A stretch of DNA of 64,000 bases from Girardinichthys multiradiatus (taxonomy: Eukaryota > Chordata > Actinopteri > Cyprinodontiformes > Goodeidae). The first letter of the stretch is position 1; every line of letters begins with the position of its first letter. The stretch spans positions 36,234,147 through 36,298,146 of the forward strand of contig NC_061797.1 in NCBI RefSeq assembly GCF_021462225.1, in the 5' to 3' direction. The translations under genes were made by a program, and so were the position numbers. This document shows, piece by piece, positions 57,606 to 64,000 of this stretch. The notes under the pieces were generated by a model. The model made no database searches and was not told the DNA's origin. It saw nothing but the letters and a program-made list of their open reading frames with translations.

Positions 57606-60349
57606 GCTGAAAAGAAACATATGTATATTTAAAACATATTGAGCAGTGCATTCCAGCAACCAGCAAAACAGAATAAATGTTGGCCGTTTAATATTTAAAT
57701 ATAAAACATCATTTGCAACATGAATACTATCCGATCACTTATCATAAAGTGATATTTCAGAATGAGGATATCACGTATCATGCTCACTCAAAATGCTATT
57801 CTGAAATTCAAGTCAGATCTCTTTAATTTATAGAACCCCAGGAAGCCATAAAAATACAAGATAAAACCTATAAAAGATTGTGCGCGTATGTGTGTGTGTG
57901 TTGGTTACATCCTCCAGGACTGCCAGTAATGAAAGCATTAATATTTCAGCAATAAGGTGGTACAAAGTGGCTACTATACTGACTGTCATGACGGACTCGC
58001 TCACTCATTTAGACACAAGGCACAGATGCTCAGTAACATGCATGCCTGTGCAAAATGTGCTTACACATGCTCAGTCGAGACACAGAAACACAGCTTGTGA
58101 CTTGAGAGGAGTCATTGCTGCTATTAAAAATTGATTATCTGTCATAGTATCACTTTCCCCCAAGGTCAAATCACAATCTGAGTGTGCATGTGTGCAAAAT
58201 ACAGGCTGGTGAGATTGAAAGAGGAGAGGGGATAAATCGCTCAGATAGAGAGTAGAGGAGAGAAGGAGGAGGAAGAGTTGAGATTTATGCATCATTTAGA
58301 TTTAGGAGATGAAGTGTAGATCTGTTTTAGAGGAGAGTGAGAACAAAAGACTAAAGAAAGCTGTTCCTCTAAGGTATCACAGCATCTCATACTGTGTCGC
58401 CTATCCTCCTTCAGTTGAGATGACTGTATGAATATCAGGTATGACAGAGACCTGCAAATGAAGTGACAGCTTTATCGAAGGATATTTGAACCCTGGGACA
58501 AAACTGCAACAAGCTCACATGTTTTCACACCTGAACAAGTATTGATGACAGTATTTGATCTAGAAAAACAATAACAAAAATGTATTAGTTGAAACATTTG
58601 TCCAGAAAATAATTACAGCATTATAAAACCTGTTTTATTCTCCAAGATCCATTGTATTTCTTTCCAAATTCCACCATTTGCATTTTTATTTTTTTTAATT
58701 CCCCTTTTTCCATTTTGAGAATAATTCAACAAATCTATAGCCAAAGGGTTCCCCAGTTATTTAACCTTTAAAAATATAACAAAGTGCTGTGGTTCAGCAA
58801 AGGACTGTGCTATTGCAATGTATTTAAAAATATTTAACCATAATTTATACATGTATTTCACATTTAAAAAAAATAAGATGTTCCTTTTAAAAATGCTTTA
58901 GAGTTGGATTCGACAACACAATGTGTTATTAAGAAACATAAAACCTTGTGCAAACTTGCATTATGAGCAGGACTTTTGTTTGTTTTATTTCTTTTATCGG
59001 TCTCAGAAATCGCTACTGAAGTACAGGACCGTCAGTCTTTTTGTATTTAGCTTTTAGGTCCGGACAAAGATTTTATAAAAATCTAATTTTTGACAAAGTT
59101 TTGATTTTTAATAAGTTGAATCAGTATGGTCATTAATCAGTTCTCTACCCATAATCTGCGTTTTCAGTTTCTAGCAAGTAATTTGTAAAAGGATCTGGCA
59201 TTTTCATCTTTGCTTTGTCTTTAAGTAGCTTTTTACTTAATTAAATTATCAGTAAAAAAAAAACACAGAGTAATAATAAAGGTTAATTCTTGATTACAAG
59301 TACACATGAGTTTTTCTTATAATGTTTTCATTTAATTGGTGCTAAATAAATCTTGAAGAAGAAACATATAAACAACTACTTGGTTCTTTAATTTTTAATA
59401 CAAAATATCAAAAGGTAGGACAAAATTCATCCTTCAAGCTGATTTTTACAATGATTTATTTATGTACATAAATATAGTTAAATGTACTCTATGAGTGCTA
59501 CATTTAACTCTTAATCACTCTTTAAATATTTGACAACTTTAAAAAGGTAGCTTCCATTAATATCTGCTGTATATGTGTATAAATTAAAGCATGGCCTTAA
59601 AAGTGAGATTGCAAACACAGTTTAATTTTCTCCGCTGTTTTCACATCTACTGCTGCCAGTGGTCTGAAAGGAGGACTCCCAATTGGCTAATGTGAATAAA
59701 GTGAGGTAGAGCTTTCAACAATATGCAGAGGCATTGTATGTAGTAGAATAACAAGAGTTGTCTTTTAGAACAAAAGCCACATGGATTCACAAAGGGATTC
59801 AGCCTCTACTCTGCTCCTGAATAATCATACAGCAATACATCTGTATGGGGGAAACAAAAGCTGGTTTCCCCCAGCTTTTGTTGTAATATCTCAATATGTT
59901 TTCTGCAGTATTACCATCAGGGACAACACTAACCCCCCATTACAGCCACAGACAAGTTTCATGTATTCTGTCGGATGTATTGCTCACACTTTCACCGGGA
60001 GCTTTGCTGCTTCCTTGACAGTTTTCTATGTACACTGTAAATCCTATGAATTTGTGAGCATGCAGGCCAGAGTGTGAGTGTGCATGTGTGGAAATAGTAT
60101 TTAAGCAGGGAGCAGACCCCCTCTCCAGATGACGTTTTTACTGGAGAAATGTCACCACAGCCATTTTCTCCCCATATATCTGCATGAGCTTGTGTGTGTC
60201 AGTAAGTCAGTGTATGACTGCGTGTCAAACTACTTTAACAATAGAGCACTTTTTCAGGCTAAGCATTAAAAGGCTGCCTCGTCTTTTTATAATTGTTATT
60301 ATTTATGTGGCATTGATTTAAAAAACAATACACTGAAGAAGACCACACA

Positions 60350-61310
60350 CCAACGGGCCAACGTTCACATATGGATCATCTCAGTAAATTGGAATATTCA
60401 TCAGTTAGATATTTTTTTCTGTTAATTTTGATGATTATGGCTACAGCTAAGAAAAACACAAAATCCAGTTTCCCAGAAAAATTTAATACTATATAAAATA
60501 AAGAAACAAACATAATACAGAAATATGCTATTACGGCTATGGTAAAGTGTCTTCATGTACTTTACAGTATAGGTTTTCAATACCTGGTTGGGGCTCCTTT
60601 AGCATGAATTACAGCAACCATGTGGCGATCAGACTGTGGCTCTGCTGAGGTGTTAGGAGAGGCAATGTTGCACCTCTAAGCTTATCTGTGTGTTTGGGTC
60701 TGGTGTCTCTCTGTGGGGAATTGGTCAGGCAAGTTTGCTGGCCATTCAAGCACAGTGATACCTTGGTTATTTAACCAGTGTGGGTTGGTGATAAGTCTGT
60801 TGGAAAAAGAAATCAGCATCTCCATATCCATCCATATTCATGTCATTTGATAACACAGCTTTGGACCTGACCACACGGATCTGGCTTTTTTCCCTTAGCC
60901 TGGGTAAAGTACTTCAGATGTTTGGCTTAACACAAGAAATTAAACAGTTGTAGTCCAAGTCCTGGATCTGTACATTTGTGCTGATTTCTGAAGCACATAA
61001 TCCAGTCCTCATCTTGTGAATTTCTCCCAAGTTATTAAATGGGCTTGGGTTCACAATCAGGCTGTGCTTACCCTTGTTGTTTTTGCATCTTTTTTCTACA
61101 GAACCTTTTCCTTCCACTGAGCTTTCTGCTAATATGACTGCATCCAGTTCTGTGTAAACTACCAACTCCTTTAGCAATGAACTTTTGGGGTTAGCTCTTA
61201 TTGAGGAGGGTGTCAGTGACAGGGAAATAAGCCATCTTCCTTATGGTTTTGTAGGCAATAAAATGTTCATAACATTTCTGTATTAAAAATTATTTTTTGG
61301 TCGTCTTCTG
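60350..61310 (-). mobile_element. Old Tc1-like transposon related to family A
   Basis: Minus-strand relic: 60725-60830 parallels the A-family transposase (caagcacagtgatacc..ggtta, then gaaatcagcatctccat). 60580-60620 corresponds to its C-terminus (atacctggttggggctcc). Many indels; inverted repeats are not clear. Confidence 0.65.
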
Positions 61311-63590
61311 TACCATTCACTATTCTAATTGTCTAAGAAACATTATTTGTGAGCTATAAGTCATAAACATCAAAATGACCAGAAATAAATGCTTGACATA
61401 TATCCATCCATGTGTCATGGATCTATAATAGATATGATCGTATCACTGTTTTCTTTTACCGAATAAATACTATAAATACAAATTTTAACTAATTGAGATT
61501 TACCTGTAATGAGAAGGGTAAAAGGCACGTATAATGTTTGAAAAGGGTTTTTCTGTGATTTATTTTTTTTAAAAGTATATGATTTGTGTTCATGGGACGA
61601 TGGCAGAATAATTTGTTATGTGCGTAAATGTGCAATCTAAAATTGGTCTCCTTGACAACTGAGAGGACATCTGTCATCTCCATATGGAGAGACAGACACA
61701 GAAACTCTGAAGTGAAAGCTGTTGTAGGCAAAACAATCTATTGGAAAAAAAAATTTAAACAAAACTCAAAAGCATTTCAACAGAACACCATGCGTTGAAT
61801 TGTAATGATTTTAAATGCAAATCCCATGCAGGTGAAGGCATCCTTTTACTCAATATAGTGTAATTTTGTCAGAATAGCAACAGCTACAAATGTCAATTTT
61901 TTTAATTCTAGGAACAGCAGTTCCATTTAGTTCAATAGCAGACGCTGACAAATAACAACAATGTTGTTGCTTAAAGGCCGATTAGATAATATTACCCTGA
62001 ATCATTTATAGATATAGTCAAGATTTTCTAACTAAACAGTTGTAGGTGTCAGCTTGGATTTAACCTGCCATGAAACATTTTACTACAAGTCATTACAAAT
62101 GTAATTGAACAGAGCAATGGCTTTCAGTCTCATCTGGTGGTTAATATAAATGGCACGCACATATTTTCACTCGTACTTGACAAATTCCCTCAGAGCCAAA
62201 TGGTTTCCACACATGGAGCTCAATCAAATAACAGATGATTCATACACATATATATTTTTCCTCTCAGTGCTTCAATACGAAAACCTTCGCATGAAGTCTG
62301 ATTCTTTTATCTCGGTCATTCGTTTTCCAGCTGTGGGGACACAGAAAGTCAGGGAGCCTCTCAGTCAGAGTGTGGAGGAGGGGTCACTAAAAACTCATTA
62401 CATGGACGATCAATATTGTGTGCTCGGTCCCCCAGCATACACAACACACAAACACACACACACATGTACGTGTTTCATCACTGAATGACGATGGTGACAG
62501 ATGACTTTTGTCAGCCTGAAAAGTATTACCATGGTGACCATTAGGTGATATTTTGGTATCCTACAGTGGGGGAGCCCAGCTGACACACACATACATGTGA
62601 ATACACTTGTATAAACTGGCAAAGGTCATGATAAAATACTACATACAGCTCAGCATTTCAGCACATCACAGCTCTCTTTCGCCTTAAATAACTTCCTCAT
62701 AATAAAAAAACAAAAAACAAAAACAACCTGAATCACTTTGAGTTGTTGGAGCAGCTTATTCCTCAGCAGTGCTGAGCTAATTGTAAAGAGCAGTAATATT
62801 TAACCAAAATGTTAATTATATTTTGAAATGCATGTCTAAACTTGGATTTCTGTTTTTTTTTTGTTTTTTTTTTTTCAATTTTATGTGACAATCATTCAAG
62901 CATGCTGTATTAATTCATACATCACAATTAGTTAAATTTTTTTGCACACTTATTAACATATCATTTAATATTCTATCCTGCTTACTGAATAACTTTTAGA
63001 GTAAAAACATAGTTTGTTGAAATAAAAACCTAATTTAATGTTTAGGTTCCCATGGCAGTACTTCTTTTCTTACTGCTAAAGTAAGAGAAAATATTCCTTG
63101 ATTGGGACTCTAATCCAGACACTTTTCTTCACAGTTTGCTGTCAGAGTTTCCTATAATATTTTATTAATGATTAAGTTTGTTAATCATTTTGTTTTAATT
63201 TATTTAATTAAAACAAATTGTGTTTTTAGAAATACCACACATTTGAACAGACAAAATTGTATATTTAGCACCAAAAAGGTTACTCCTTTACTCCTGCTTC
63301 ACATGTTTTTGTATTTAGAAAGAGCTACAGCTATACCCCACAATTAAGTTTCATAGTGAAGTTTCCTTACAGTCAGGGCACATTTCATTATACTATTTTC
63401 AGAAATTACAGGGACAGAAAGTTATAGGAGCGTATCCTAATTTGTCATTGCTAATGCCAGAACTTGTTCTTTAAGTGTGATAAGAGAAAAAACACTTAAT
63501 TTTTTATTTCTAGTAAACAAAATGATGAGTGATGTTTTATGTGATGGATTCACACTTTTTCTGAGTTTGAAGGAAGAAAACTAACATTAC

Positions 63591-63801
63591 CTTTCCAAGC
63601 CCAGGAGTATCTTTGATCTTGTTGGCTGCACGGAGAAGACAAGGTGGAGCAGGTGGAGGCACCATCAACAAAGCAGAACTGAAGGTAGTTGGGAACAGAT
63701 GAGGGACACATTGTTGGGATGGAGATGATGTCACTGGGGCCGTAACTATGGTGGTCTTCTGCTTCTTCTTCTTTGATGTTAAGTTCAACTTTTGTGCAGC
63801 T
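63591..63801 (-). CDS. kif26b: kif26b exon just before the motor ([12 protein letters not shown])
   Basis: Acceptor ctctctcag at 63802-63804, donor gtaatg at 63589-63590, 211 bp; one base completes an Arg codon. It encodes [15 protein letters not shown], a basic stretch, then [20 protein letters not shown] and GLGK, which leads into VKVMVR of the next exon. This is the conserved pre-motor segment of KIF26. Two overlapping frames are open here; only the one reading [11 protein letters not shown] fits the family and the splice phases. Exons further upstream lie outside the window. Confidence 0.92.
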
Positions 63802-64000
63802 CTGAGAGAGAGGAGTAGCAACGTCCATTGAATGATCAGAATACTATCTTAAAATCAGACATCAGTAATATTTAATTGAGTTTTAGCTTAAAAACCTACT
63901 TTTATTCCAGTGTAGGATGACACAGTGGCACTGGAAAGTTTACATCCACTCAATAGTGGAATAAATGTCACATTAATCTGTGGCTCCTTATGATGCATTT
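63802..64000 (-). other. kif26b intron upstream of the pre-motor exon
   Basis: Starts with a pyrimidine tract (ctcctctctctcag on the minus strand). Nothing else is visible up to the window edge. Confidence 0.7.

Larger units (their letters stand above)
45485..63590 (-). other. kif26b intron, 18.1 kb
   Basis: Holds a LINE scrap (45640-45790), Tc1 copy A3, an L2 scrap (50360-50450), the DD36E copy B2 with Rex3, a Tc1 relic (53.6-54.4 kb), an interspersed repeat (56.35-56.74 kb), and two further Tc1 relics (56.8-57.6 and 60.35-61.3 kb). Stretches 48163-50330, 54440-56340, 57610-60340 and 61310-63590 are AT-rich; I see no gene or family in them beyond short simple repeats (54717-54738 gaat units; 62440-62463 AC-rich). 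Confidence 0.75.
1..63801 (-). other. kif26b: kif26b gene (partial at both ends), kinesin-like protein KIF26B
   Basis: Seventeen minus-strand exons with matching splice phases encode a KIF26-family kinesin. From the family: KIF26 proteins are unconventional kinesin-11 members that bind microtubules, show little or no ATPase activity and act in signalling and morphogenesis; KIF26B is a Wnt5a-Ror effector with roles in kidney and cell migration. Seen: the motor segment has [44 protein letters not shown] and MKKKKTK, followed by a tail with [35 protein letters not shown] and SIISFNSDC. These fit KIF26B better than KIF26A as I remember both. Exon order is N-terminal at high coordinates. First exons and start codon lie beyond 64000; the C-terminal tail runs off position 1. 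Which teleost duplicate (ba or bb) this is cannot be decided here. Confidence 0.93.

Noticed and set aside
1..63801. Assignment to KIF26A
   Set aside because: [33 protein letters not shown] and SIISFNSDC fit KIF26B; KIF26A differs at these places as I recall it.

Overview
This is a stretch of teleost fish nuclear genome. Split exons with GT-AG introns carry a vertebrate protein, and the introns are full of transposable elements typical of fish: Tc1-like elements, Rex1, Rex3, L2, hAT and a tRNA-derived SINE.

One host gene fills the window, read on the minus strand: kif26b, an unconventional kinesin of the KIF26 family. I could place 17 coding exons with consistent splice phases, about 1,100 codons, running from position 63801 down to position 1. 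Both ends are open. The first exons (N-terminus) lie beyond 64000, and the long Ser-rich C-terminal tail continues past position 1. The motor domain is encoded by the eight exons from 63.8 kb to 13.0 kb, which are separated by large introns (0.6 to 20.7 kb). The post-motor tail lies between 11.6 kb and position 1 in closely spaced exons, several with introns of only about 100 bp. KIF26 features are visible: a P-loop split by an intron, HRNSH at switch I, and DLGSC in place of the usual kinesin DLAGSE at switch II. The family is known for weak or absent ATPase activity, microtubule binding and a role in signalling (KIF26B acts downstream of Wnt5a-Ror).

The rest is intron, and much of it is mobile DNA. 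(1) 0.5-3.4 kb: a Tc1-like element carrying a Rex1 retroposon sits in what looks like an originally ~110-bp intron inside the tail-coding region. (2) 5.9-11.2 kb: a relic of the salmonid (Sleeping Beauty) group of Tc1 elements holds a TTAA-flanked element with a THAP-like remnant and a nearly full-length Rex1. (3) 13.3-14.4 kb: a Tc1 relic holds a SINE with a perfect 16-bp target duplication. (4) 15.2-16.8, 23.5-25.1 and 46.6-48.2 kb: three young copies of one DD34E Tc1-like family, each disabled by a different lesion. (5) 21.0-32.2 kb: an L2 LINE interrupted by one of those copies, by another insertion with a 9-bp duplication, and by a DD36E Tc1/mariner element. The DD36E element contains a hAT element, which contains two smaller inverted-repeat elements, one of them holding a Rex3 retroposon. 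(6) 50.8-53.0 kb: a second DD36E copy, also carrying a Rex3 insertion. Older Tc1 and LINE relics are scattered through the remaining introns.

I found no functional RNA gene, CRISPR array or second host protein gene.
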